Part shown: positions 44,085 through 51,712 of the stretch, piece by piece
Position numbering within the stretch: position 1 is the stretch's first letter
Layout: each line of letters starts with the position of its first letter
NCBI GenBank assembly: GCA_902780635.1
Contig: CACZGH010000010.1
Location: 136,694 to 200,693, forward strand
Direction of reading: 5' to 3'
Length of the DNA: 64,000 nt
Source: an uncultured Prevotellaceae bacterium
GTDB taxonomy: Bacteria > Bacteroidota > Bacteroidia > Bacteroidales > Bacteroidaceae
Program-made: the position numbers and the translations under genes
The notes under the pieces: generated by a model
What the model saw: only the letters and a program-made list of their open reading frames with translations
Told to the model about the DNA's origin: nothing
Databases searched by the model: none

Positions 44085-44176
44085 CAATGTCGAAAGGAAC
44101 AAAAACCTCCTGAGGACAAAAAAAGAAGAGACGAACAAAAAACAAAAATAATAATAACAAATAAAAAATTACCATT

Positions 44177-44617
44177 ATGAAAAAGTCAGTTTTTTTCCTC
44201 GCAGCACTCGTGTGCATGATGATGCAAACAGTATCAACTTTCGCCGCTGACAGGCTCATCTCCAAAGAGCAACTTCCCGCAGCCGCACAAGCCTTCATCC
44301 AGAAGACCTTCCCTGGCCAGACCATCTCTTACGCCAAGATCGACTCCGACGGTAGAAAGAAGTATGAGGTACGCTTGAACAACGGAACCGAGATAGATTT
44401 CGACAAGAAAGGAACATGGGACAAAGTGGACTGCAACCATAGTGCCGTTCCTGCAGATCTAGTGCCGGCAAATATCGCCAACTACGTGAAGAACAACTTT
44501 CCTGATGCAGTAATCGTCAAGATCGACAAGGAGCGCTACGGCTATGACATAGAGCTTTCCAACGACCTCGAACTGAAATTCAACAAAAGCGGACAGATGT
44601 TAAGATTGGATGACTGA
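44177..44617 (+). CDS. PepSY-like (DUF2874) periplasmic protein, two repeats
   Basis: The 146-residue exported protein has a signal peptide ending near STFAA. It contains two copies of a beta-alpha-beta PepSY-like unit. The first is about 30-82: LPAAAQAFIQKTFPGQTISY ... YEVRLNNGTEIDFDKKGTW. The second is about 90-146: IANYVKNNFPDAVIVKID ... YDIELSNDLELKFNKSGQ. Such Bacteroidota proteins (BLIP-like fold) are periplasmic and of unknown role, perhaps inhibitors or binders. It is followed by a one-repeat paralogue. Confidence 0.87.
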   Translation: MKKSVFFLAALVCMMMQTVSTFAADRLISKEQLPAAAQAFIQKTFPGQTISYAKIDSDGRKKYEVRLNNGTEIDFDKKGTWDKVDCNHSAVPADLVPANIANYVKNNFPDAVIVKIDKERYGYDIELSNDLELKFNKSGQMLRLDD

Positions 44618-44690
44618 CATCCATCCTAAAACAACCAATCACCTTATTAAAAGACAGAACCATCCACTAACATTTAAAAGCAGCTACAAA

Positions 44691-44966
44691 ATGAAAAAGT
44701 CAAAAAAAATCCTCATATCATTAGCAGGTGTTGCAGTTATCTTTATGGCAGTCACCATGGACATCCTCGACAAAGACTATATCATTCCAGCAGACAACTT
44801 GCCATTGGCAGCCAAGAGCTATGTACAAGATAATTTCCCTGGCGGAACTATCGCATACGCCAAGTTGAAGAACGACATCTATACAACCTCATACGAGGTA
44901 AAGCTGAACAACGGTTTTGAATTAGAGTTCGACAGTTTTGGAAGTCTTACCGGCTTCGATGACTAA
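44691..44966 (+). CDS. PepSY-like periplasmic protein, single repeat
   Basis: The 91-residue exported protein starts MKKSKKILISLAGVAVIFMAV (ATG 44691). A longer frame to 44610 gives no signal peptide at its N-terminus and is rejected. The one unit (LPLAAKSYVQDNFPGGTIAY ... YEVKLNNGFELEFDSFGSL) closely matches the first repeat of the upstream gene, so it probably arose by duplication. A terminator follows at 45009. Confidence 0.84.
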   Translation: MKKSKKILISLAGVAVIFMAVTMDILDKDYIIPADNLPLAAKSYVQDNFPGGTIAYAKLKNDIYTTSYEVKLNNGFELEFDSFGSLTGFDD

Positions 44967-45008
44967 TAGAAAAATGGTGCTAAACACATTTTACCTTATC
45001 ATTTACAG

Positions 45009-45045
45009 AAAAGAGGGCATGCAAGAAAATGGCGTGTCCTCTTTT
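45009..45045 (+). terminator. Terminator of the PepSY-like pair
   Basis: The stem AAAAGAGGGCATGC (45009-45022) pairs with GCGTGTCCTCTTTT (45032-45045) over 14 positions including two G-U pairs. The loop is AAGAAAATG and a T-rich arm follows. Confidence 0.78.
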
Positions 45046-45106
45046 CAATTTGCTTTAGCAATTATAAATTCTGCTCAAAGGTAGGAAGAAAATCCATTTT
45101 TTTGCC

Positions 45107-45114
45107 TATCTTTG
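45107..45114 (+). promoter_or_regulatory. -7 element before the thioredoxin-like gene
   Basis: TATCTTTG matches TAnnTTTG and lies 19 bases before the start codon at 45134, the spacing expected for a short leader. Confidence 0.55.
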
Positions 45115-45133
45115 GCACCAAAAAGCTACTTTT

Positions 45134-45637
45134 ATGAAGAAAAGACTATTTGTTGTTCTGGCCGCCGTGCTTGTCATGGCCACAGCCAACGCTCAGACCG
45201 CGCTGAAAAAGGTGTATGATGAGAACGTCAACCCCATCGTGCAGATTGACCAGGCCATCTCAAAAGCCAAGACAGAGGACAAGTTCGTCATCTGCCAGGT
45301 GGGTGGAAACTGGTGCCCTTGGTGCCTACGTTTCGCCGATTTCATTACGAACGACAGTACTATCAGCCATGTGATTGACGAAAACTTTGTCTATATCCAT
45401 GTCAACTACAATCCCCGCCAGTCGGGAGGTGATGAAAAGATTCAGCAAGCGAAGAAAATGCTGGAAAGGCTCAACAACCCGGCTCGTTTCGGTTTCCCCG
45501 TGTTCGTGGTGCTTGACCAGACTGGAAACGTCCTTCACATCCAGGATTCTAGTTTTTTAGAGGAAGGCCAAGGATACGACCGAGAGAAAGTGCTGCGTTT
45601 TTTCAAGAACTGGACACCAAAAGCAGTGAGGAATTGA
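45134..45637 (+). CDS. Exported thioredoxin-like protein
   Basis: The 167-residue protein has a signal peptide cleaved near TANAQ and a thioredoxin fold. The redox motif CPWC is in GGNWCPWCLRFADFI, and the cis-proline segment is FGFPVFVVLDQTGNVLH. It matches the Thioredoxin_7/DUF255-like group that reduces or isomerises disulfides in the envelope. Its stop is 1 base before the next gene, so both are probably co-transcribed. Confidence 0.87.
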   Translation: MKKRLFVVLAAVLVMATANAQTALKKVYDENVNPIVQIDQAISKAKTEDKFVICQVGGNWCPWCLRFADFITNDSTISHVIDENFVYIHVNYNPRQSGGDEKIQQAKKMLERLNNPARFGFPVFVVLDQTGNVLHIQDSSFLEEGQGYDREKVLRFFKNWTPKAVRN

Positions 45638-45638
45638 C

Positions 45639-46901
45639 ATGATGGAAGAAAGGATACTTGTAAGCGGATGTGAAGGCGAGGAGAACGGATACGACACCCA
45701 ATTGCTCTATTTCACCTGCTCCTCCCTCAGCAGCGACGACCATCGGCTGTATGTCATCAGCGACCACGACGGACATCCCAATGTCTATGTCAGGAATCTG
45801 GCCACGGGGCAGGAGACACGGCTGACCGACAACCATCATGGCACGCTGAAGAGCTACGTCTATTTCGACTGCAACCCCGGCAAAGGGTTGGGCAAGGCCA
45901 GCGTATGTCTGGACAGTGCGCGTGACATCATCTATTATATCCAAGACAACCAGATTTGCAAGGTGGGGTTGGACGGAGCCATCCAGGTGCTCAATCAGGT
46001 GCCTGACGGCAGGATGACTGCCTTCACCCATGTGAGCAGTGATGGAAGACTGCTCTGTGTCCCGATGACCGACGGCAGGGCCTTGGACTATGACCCCGCC
46101 AAAGAAGGTTATGGACTGGACCGACGCCCTGTCTACGACATCGACGGCCGCGTGCAGGAAGAGCGGTTGAGTAGCTACCTCTGTGTCTACGACACTGCCA
46201 CGGGAGCACTCGTCTATGAGAGAGAAATTCCCCTATGCTGGATCACTCATGTGCAGTTCAATCCCACTAATCCCGAACTCATCATGTTCAACCATGAGTG
46301 GCCGAGCTTTGACTGTGGCATCCGCCGCATTTGGCTGTACGACCACCGCAGCGACACTATCGTCCGCATACGGAAGGAAGGAGCAGACACCTCCGGCGAC
46401 ACCTGCGGGCACGAGCGCAAGGCTGCTGACTGGATCTGCCATGAGATGTGGTCAGACGATGGTGGCACCATCATCTATCATGGTGGTTATGCCGATGGTC
46501 CTGCCCTTGTCGGGAAATACGAACTCGCCAGTCAACGCTACCGGGAGATTGCCCTTCCCGAGGACTACAACGCTTATGGGCATTTCACTATGGACCACCA
46601 GCAGAACCTCTGCTGCGACGGCTATTTCAAATTCCCCGACGACATCAAGGCCGTCAAGGAGAATAGTACCGACAACGGCCCCGACCCGCATAAGAAAGAT
46701 GGCGAGTACATCTCACGCGTCGTTCCCCACTGGGAGGAGGGCCGACTGGAATGGATACCCCTGTGCAAGCACCGCAGCGACTGGCTGGGACAGGATGCAC
46801 ACCCCCACCCCATTTACAACCACGCTGGCGACGCCATCTATTTCAACAGCCGCAGTGGGAAATTTGTAAAAGTTTACCTATGCTTCGTCGGAAAGTCATG
46901 A
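45639..46901 (+). CDS. Oligogalacturonate-lyase-like (PL22) beta-propeller protein
   Basis: The 420-residue protein is a beta propeller with TolB-like repeats (LYVISDHDGHPNVYVRNLATGQETRLTD). The late segment GQDAHPHPIYNHAGDAIYFNS gives Q385, H388 and H390, with the spacing of the manganese ligands of PL22 oligogalacturonate lyases; H315 or H320 (GHFTMDH) could be the fourth ligand. PL22 enzymes act on pectin-derived oligouronides in the cytoplasm, and no signal peptide is seen. The last residues (KVYLCFVGKS) look improvised and may reflect a truncated end. Substrate is inferred. Confidence 0.78.
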   Translation: MMEERILVSGCEGEENGYDTQLLYFTCSSLSSDDHRLYVISDHDGHPNVYVRNLATGQETRLTDNHHGTLKSYVYFDCNPGKGLGKASVCLDSARDIIYYIQDNQICKVGLDGAIQVLNQVPDGRMTAFTHVSSDGRLLCVPMTDGRALDYDPAKEGYGLDRRPVYDIDGRVQEERLSSYLCVYDTATGALVYEREIPLCWITHVQFNPTNPELIMFNHEWPSFDCGIRRIWLYDHRSDTIVRIRKEGADTSGDTCGHERKAADWICHEMWSDDGGTIIYHGGYADGPALVGKYELASQRYREIALPEDYNAYGHFTMDHQQNLCCDGYFKFPDDIKAVKENSTDNGPDPHKKDGEYISRVVPHWEEGRLEWIPLCKHRSDWLGQDAHPHPIYNHAGDAIYFNSRSGKFVKVYLCFVGKS

Positions 46902-46990
46902 CGCGCAGATGACTATAACGAGTGAATATCGTTACCCTGGGCTAATAGCTGTTGGCTTTCCAGGCCACTATTTACATTCATATAGCTTTA

Positions 46991-47018
46991 CGATAACAGG
47001 CAGACGATAACAGGCAGA
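46991..47018. repeat. Tandem 14-base repeat
   Basis: CGATAACAGGCAGA occurs twice in perfect tandem between the PL22-like gene and a terminator. It is non-coding. Confidence 0.75.
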
Positions 47019-47024
47019 CAAAAT

Positions 47025-47058
47025 AATCCGTGTAACCGATTGGGTTACACGGATTTTT
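47025..47058. terminator. Bidirectional hairpin terminator
   Basis: A perfect 13-base-pair stem AATCCGTGTAACC / GGTTACACGGATT (47025-47037 with 47043-47055), loop GATTG, is followed by TTT. It lies between the plus-strand PL22-like gene and the minus-strand fragment at 47142 and may serve both. Confidence 0.8.
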
Positions 47059-47141
47059 ATTACTTTGACCTCAAATTTCACATTCGCTCAACTTGCGCAT
47101 TTTATGTTAATAGCCAAAGGAAAGTTGAGTCACTTTGACCT

Positions 47142-47630
47142 TTACTTGATCATGATCTTCTTGCCATTGTGGATGTAAACACCCTTTGAGGTTGGCTTGC
47201 CGGGCAACTGACGGCCGTTGAGGTCGTAGTAGTGTTCGGTGCCGTCGGCGTCGATGGTCACGAAGGTGTCGACGCCATCAACATCGGCGTCCTCCAGCAT
47301 CATGCCGATGCTGCTGCCATTGGCATGGCCAGCGCTCGGCAACAGGTAGGCACGGAACGGCAAGATTTCTCCCTTCTTCTCGGCCTCCGTCGACGAGAGG
47401 ACGGGGTGCCAGTCGCCGTCGCCCTGCAGGATGTAAGCGCCCATTTCGTTGGCCGTCTTGTTGTCCACACCCTCGAAGGTGCCACGCAGCGTGTAGCCCG
47501 GCACGTCATCCTGGCGTCCATACGTACTGCCTCCACTGGCAGGGATGGTCTGCTGGATGCCGGTGTTGAGCGTGGTTGAGCTCTTGCGGTAGCGCTTGTT
47601 GCCCACCACTTTCAGCAGGTAAGGCTTCAT
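47142..47630 (-). pseudogene. C-terminal fragment of a secreted protein with type IX-like tail
   Basis: A 162-codon frame has no signal peptide and ends YYDLNGRQLPGKPTSKGVYI plus a short GKK tail, the type IX secretion sorting-tail pattern of Prevotella surface proteins. The body (GYTLRGTFEGVDNKTANEMGAYILQGDGDW ... ILPFRAYLLP) matches the last module of large secreted proteins. No plausible N-terminus lies upstream, only AT-rich sequence, so the gene has lost most of its 5' part. A complete small gene is an unlikely alternative. Confidence 0.7.
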
Positions 47631-47836
47631 CGCCTCCAGCTTAGGATAAGGAAGGGGAGGGTTGGTTGTGACTCTCGCAAGCTAACAGGTTGAAATCAAG
47701 AAAAATATAAAGATTAAAAGGAAGAAAAAGGAGGAAAAAGGTGCCAAGGCACTATCAAAAAAGAGAGAAAAACAAGTGGACAAGTTGACGAGTGGACAAG
47801 TTATTTGCAAGGCTATTCTCTCACCATTCATTTCAT

Positions 47837-47869
47837 CTCCCCTCCTTTGGAGGGGTTAGGGGGAGGTAT
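47837..47869. repeat. GC-rich palindromic intergenic repeat, copy 2
   Basis: This is an inverted copy of 4842-4874. Its reverse strand reads TACCTCCCCCTAACCCCTCC then AAAGGAGGGGAG, differing at only a few positions. It is not next to the end of an intact gene here, so a dispersed repeat is more likely than a simple terminator. Confidence 0.6.
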
Positions 47870-47939
47870 CATTTTGTATCTATTCTAACTTTTTTGTAAA
47901 AAAGTGAAAAGAATTTGTTTTTCTTTCAATAACCATTTG

Positions 47940-47947
47940 TATATTTG
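47940..47947 (+). promoter_or_regulatory. -7 element before the GH3 gene
   Basis: TATATTTG matches TAnnTTTG, 31 bases before the start at 47979. Confidence 0.5.
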
Positions 47948-47978
47948 TGGAAAAATTGAAAGAAGTTAACCAAATAGC

Positions 47979-50294
47979 ATGATTATGAAAAAAGTGATTT
48001 TGACCATCTGCGTTCTACTGCTTGGGAGTGTCAGCACAATCACTGCGCAAGTGAAACTGCAAACAAACAATGTAGATGAAGTACTCAAAGCCATGACGCT
48101 TGAGGAGAAAGCGATGCTCGTCGTAGGCGGCAACCGCCAGATAGCAACGACAGGTGACAACAATGGCATGATTGGCGGACATGCACAACGTGTGCCGGGT
48201 GCCGCTGGTGCCACACAGGCCATACCCCGGCTCGGCATCCCCTCATCAGTTCTCACCGACGGCCCTGCTGGTGTGAGGATCAATCCGAATCGAGACAATG
48301 ACACCAACACCTACTTCTGCACGGGATTCCCAGTAGGCACCGCACTGGCCTGTACCTGGAACACGCAGCTCGTAGAGGAGGTAGGAAAGTGCATTGGCAA
48401 CGAGGTGCTGGAATATGGTTGCGATGTGTTGCTTGCCCCTGGTATGAATATCCACCGTTCACCGCTCTGTGGCCGTAACTTCGAATATTATTCAGAAGAC
48501 CCACTTGTGACGGGTAAAATCGCTGCCGCCTATGTGCGAGGTGTACAGAGTCAGGGAGTGGGAACCTCTGTCAAGCACTTCGCTGCCAACTCTCAGGAGA
48601 CCAACCGAATGGGTGTCGACGAAGTGATGTCACAACGTGCCCTCCGCGAGATTTACCTCAAGGGCTTTGAAATTGCCGTGCGTGAGGCGGCTCCCTGGAC
48701 CGTGATGTCGTCTTACAACCGCCTTAACGGCCCTTTCACCCAGGAGAATCGAGAGTTGCTCACCACCATCCTGCGCGACGAATGGGGCTTCAACGGCATC
48801 GTCATGACCGACTGGACAGGTCTGCGCAATACGGCAGCCCAGATACAAGCCGGCAATGACCTGATGGAGCCCGGCAACGACTCACAAATCAAAGACCTTA
48901 TAGAAAAGGTAAAGAGTGGTGTCTTAAAAGAAGCCGACCTCGACATCTGCGTGAAGCGCATTCTGGAGTATCTCGTCAAGACCCCGGCTTTCCGTGCCTA
49001 CCAGTACTCCAACAAGCCCGACCTGAAAGCCCATGCCGAGGTGACACGCCGCAGTGCCACTGAGGGTATGGTACTACTTAAGAACGAGGGGCAGGCATTG
49101 CCGCTGGACGGCGTCAAGACCATCTCCGTCTTCGGCATCACATCCTACGACTTCATAGCTGGCGGCACTGGCTCTGGCGACGTGAACAAGGCCTACACCA
49201 TCGACCTGATGCAAGGAATCTCCGAAGCAGGACTGAAAGTCAATCCCAAACTCGCCGACCTCTACAAGAATTATCAGAACTATCAACGGAGCCTAACTGC
49301 TGCAGGCCCGGCACGAGGCGGATGGTTCTGGGGCAAGTCCCCACTTCCAGAGATGGCCGTCAGCCGTCCTATCATCCAGGTACAAGCCTTGGAGTCAGAC
49401 CTCGCCATCATCACTTTAGGCCGACAGGCTGGCGAGGGTTCAGACCGTCAAGAGGATGGTGACTTCACCCTCAAAGATGTAGAGCGCCAGCTCATCACAG
49501 ATGTATGTAATGCTTTCCATTTGGCCAACAAGCCCGTGGTCGTCGTACTCAATATGGGCAATGTCATCGAGACGGCCTCTTGGAAGTCGATGCCCGATGC
49601 CATCCTTCTGGCGTGGCAGCCAGGACAAGAGGGCGGCTATTCTGTAGCTGACGTGCTGACCGGCAAGGCCTATCCTTCTGGAAAACTCACCATGACATGG
49701 CCCAACAACCTCATCGACCTGCCATCCAGTGCCAACTACCCCAACGTACGTCCTACGGCTCCTGGTCGCAGACGCGGTAACGAGAAGGTGGAATTTCAAG
49801 ATTACACCAAACACGTAGAAGGCATCAACGTAGGCTATCGCTACTTCGCCACCTCCAAGAAATCCGTTTCTTACCCCTTCGGATTCGGCCTGAGCTATAC
49901 AACCTTCTCCTATAGCAAGCCCGTCGTCAAAGCCACCAAAGATGGTCTCACCGCCTCTATCACCGTGACCAACACAGGCAAGAGGGCAGGCAAAGAGGTC
50001 GTAGAACTCTACGTCAGCGCTCCTGCCGGCGGTCTGGAAAAACCCGCTTGCGAGCTGAAAGCCTTTGCCAAGACACGTGAGCTCCAACCCAACCAGAGTG
50101 AGACACTCACCATGAAACTCTCCCTCTACGACTTGGCATCCTATAACGAGGGCACCCAAGCATGGGAGACCGCCGCTGGCAAATACACCATCGGTTTCGG
50201 AGCCAACGTGGAGGACATCCGTGCCACAGCATCCTACCATCTCTCCAAGCAATACACAGTGAAGTGTCACGATGTGATGAAACCAGACATGTAA
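47979..50294 (+). CDS. GH3 family beta-glucosidase-like hydrolase
   Basis: The 771-residue exported enzyme has a signal peptide ending near STITAQ. The GH3 N-terminal barrel shows GIPSSVLTDGPAGVR, KHFAANSQETNR and the nucleophile aspartate D278 (GIVMTDWTG). The alpha/beta C-terminal domain (KTISVFGITSYDFIAGGTGSGDV) and a fibronectin-III-like domain (YVSAPAGGLEKPACELKAF) follow. ATG codons at 47979 and 47985 are both possible. Most such Bacteroidota enzymes are periplasmic beta-glucosidases or beta-xylosidases; specificity cannot be read. It may serve the same plant-glycan diet as the GH8 and PL22-like genes. Confidence 0.93.
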   Translation: MIMKKVILTICVLLLGSVSTITAQVKLQTNNVDEVLKAMTLEEKAMLVVGGNRQIATTGDNNGMIGGHAQRVPGAAGATQAIPRLGIPSSVLTDGPAGVRINPNRDNDTNTYFCTGFPVGTALACTWNTQLVEEVGKCIGNEVLEYGCDVLLAPGMNIHRSPLCGRNFEYYSEDPLVTGKIAAAYVRGVQSQGVGTSVKHFAANSQETNRMGVDEVMSQRALREIYLKGFEIAVREAAPWTVMSSYNRLNGPFTQENRELLTTILRDEWGFNGIVMTDWTGLRNTAAQIQAGNDLMEPGNDSQIKDLIEKVKSGVLKEADLDICVKRILEYLVKTPAFRAYQYSNKPDLKAHAEVTRRSATEGMVLLKNEGQALPLDGVKTISVFGITSYDFIAGGTGSGDVNKAYTIDLMQGISEAGLKVNPKLADLYKNYQNYQRSLTAAGPARGGWFWGKSPLPEMAVSRPIIQVQALESDLAIITLGRQAGEGSDRQEDGDFTLKDVERQLITDVCNAFHLANKPVVVVLNMGNVIETASWKSMPDAILLAWQPGQEGGYSVADVLTGKAYPSGKLTMTWPNNLIDLPSSANYPNVRPTAPGRRRGNEKVEFQDYTKHVEGINVGYRYFATSKKSVSYPFGFGLSYTTFSYSKPVVKATKDGLTASITVTNTGKRAGKEVVELYVSAPAGGLEKPACELKAFAKTRELQPNQSETLTMKLSLYDLASYNEGTQAWETAAGKYTIGFGANVEDIRATASYHLSKQYTVKCHDVMKPDM

Positions 50295-50353
50295 ACGGGT
50301 CATTCAAGCGATGACGCTTTTTTGAAATCACGAAATTGTACCTATCATAAAAC

Positions 50354-50389
50354 CGCCGCTTCCCCAAAGTTGATATGGGAAAGCGGCGA
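50354..50389. terminator. Hairpin between convergent GH3 and lipoprotein genes
   Basis: The stem CCGCCGCTTCCC pairs with GGGAAAGCGGCG around a loop of about 12 bases, with A and T runs on the two sides. It can terminate both convergent transcripts. Confidence 0.7.
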
Positions 50390-50459
50390 TTTTCGTGACA
50401 GATCACGAGTTACTATGATTCTGGGCGATGGTTTATACCTCGTTTACATCGACATACGC

Positions 50460-51458
50460 TCATTCGTACATCTGATAGAAACCACCCATATCAAACTTGA
50501 CGAACGATGACTTTTTCTGCCTCATCAACATGTAGTTGGCAGTCTCGTCAGTGGACATGTGGTTGCAGAAGATATCGAGACCGTTCTTGCCCTTGACCAC
50601 GGCGAGTATGGCCGGCTCCATATATTCGTCAGGGTCGTAGTTGGACCAATAGACGCGGTGCTCTTCCTCCACCACCTCACAGGTGTCCGTCCACATGGTG
50701 ATGTCGTTACCCGTGGCGAGCACCCACGCGGCGATGCCGTATTTTTCGTTGGGCTGTGTCCTCATGACACCGAATTGATATTCATCATCACCAATGATAT
50801 GGCTGACGCGGTTTTTCTCCACTTTCGCATCCAAAGCTTTCTCCACTTTGGCGATCACCTCCTTGCTGAACTGCGGTTCGGTGGGGTCTTCTGTCGTGGT
50901 GGAATAGAACGACATGATATTGCGGTCTTTCAGATAGTTTGCTCCCACGATGATGCCGTAGGTATATTCCATCGGTATGTAGTCTCCCTCCGGCATCACA
51001 TCACCATGGGTCATCATATAATGATCTATGGCTTTAGGATCAACATAATTGTACAACTGTCCCTTCATTCCGTCTGCCGACTTATAGACATATTGGTTGA
51101 GATAACTGGTATCGTGCTCGAGGCTGGGATTTTTCTCTTCCTGATAGGCGATACTGTATGCCTCCTCACCCATAATGAATTGAGTGTATTCCTTAGGAGA
51201 TTGCCTCAGCACCTTGCCCTCATCGATGATGTCGCCCTCATTGAATGGGGCGAAAAGGGGCTGTCCCTTGACGCATACGGCGAAGACAGGAGGCACTCCA
51301 TCCCCATCCCAGTCTCCCTCCGTCAAACCTTGGTTGGCACTGGTTTTGCTTTCCGATTCACCAGCAGCGTTGCCTGCTTCCTTGCCTTTTGAGCATCCCA
51401 TGGCCACGACGGCTATCAGAACAACAAAGGCACTTGTCAATAACAATGTTTTTTTCAT
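50460..51458 (-). CDS. Lipoprotein of unknown function
   Basis: The 332-residue protein starts MKKTLLLTSAFVVLIAVVAMG with the lipobox VAMGC (Cys22) and a Ser/Glu-rich linker, then an acidic globular domain (EGDWDGDGVPPVFAVCVKGQ ... YQFGVMRTQPNEKYGIAAW). No family is recognised. The DWDGDGVPP segment could bind calcium but is not a full EF-hand. It is monocistronic. Upstream on the minus strand (51478-51497) lies a short motif also found near paaK. Confidence 0.75.
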   Translation of the reverse strand: MKKTLLLTSAFVVLIAVVAMGCSKGKEAGNAAGESESKTSANQGLTEGDWDGDGVPPVFAVCVKGQPLFAPFNEGDIIDEGKVLRQSPKEYTQFIMGEEAYSIAYQEEKNPSLEHDTSYLNQYVYKSADGMKGQLYNYVDPKAIDHYMMTHGDVMPEGDYIPMEYTYGIIVGANYLKDRNIMSFYSTTTEDPTEPQFSKEVIAKVEKALDAKVEKNRVSHIIGDDEYQFGVMRTQPNEKYGIAAWVLATGNDITMWTDTCEVVEEEHRVYWSNYDPDEYMEPAILAVVKGKNGLDIFCNHMSTDETANYMLMRQKKSSFVKFDMGGFYQMYE

Positions 51459-51640
51459 TTACGATCAAATTACTGAGATTTCACATTCGCCCAACTTTTT
51501 AAGCTATCAGCGACATTTGAGAACACAGCCGCTAAGATAGCGATTTTCCAGTAATTCCCCAAGCAAACAGCCGTTTTTTCTTCGTTTTTCCTCTTTTCTC
51601 ATGACGCAACGATCATGATAGACAAGGTTTCCCTACCAAA

Positions 51641-51675
51641 AATCTCCGTGTAGGCCACAGACCTACACGGAGATT
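51641..51675 (-). terminator. Terminator of the isomerase-like gene
   Basis: A perfect 14-base-pair stem AATCTCCGTGTAGG / CCTACACGGAGATT (51641-51654 with 51662-51675), loop CCACAGA. Read on the minus strand it is followed by TTTTTGG, as expected for the gene ending at 51713. Confidence 0.85.
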
Positions 51676-51712
51676 GATTGATATGTTCGTTGTTAACGAC
51701 TGAGCAGATACA

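Larger units (their letters stand above)
47631..47984. other. Intergenic region with repeats and GH3 promoter
   Basis: This region upstream of the GH3 gene holds three things: a purine-rich A/G stretch, ACAAGTGGACAAGTT-type direct repeats near 47775-47805, and the second palindromic element at 47837-47869. No gene is seen. Confidence 0.5.

Noticed and set aside
49440-50303. A 287-codon frame antisense to the GH3 gene
   Set aside because: The GH3 gene is certain on the plus strand; the antisense frame shows no motif and no ribosome-binding context.
50559-51392. A 277-codon plus-strand frame opposite the lipoprotein gene
   Set aside because: The minus-strand frame has a convincing lipoprotein signal. 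The opposite frame is His/Ile-rich shadow with no signal or domain.
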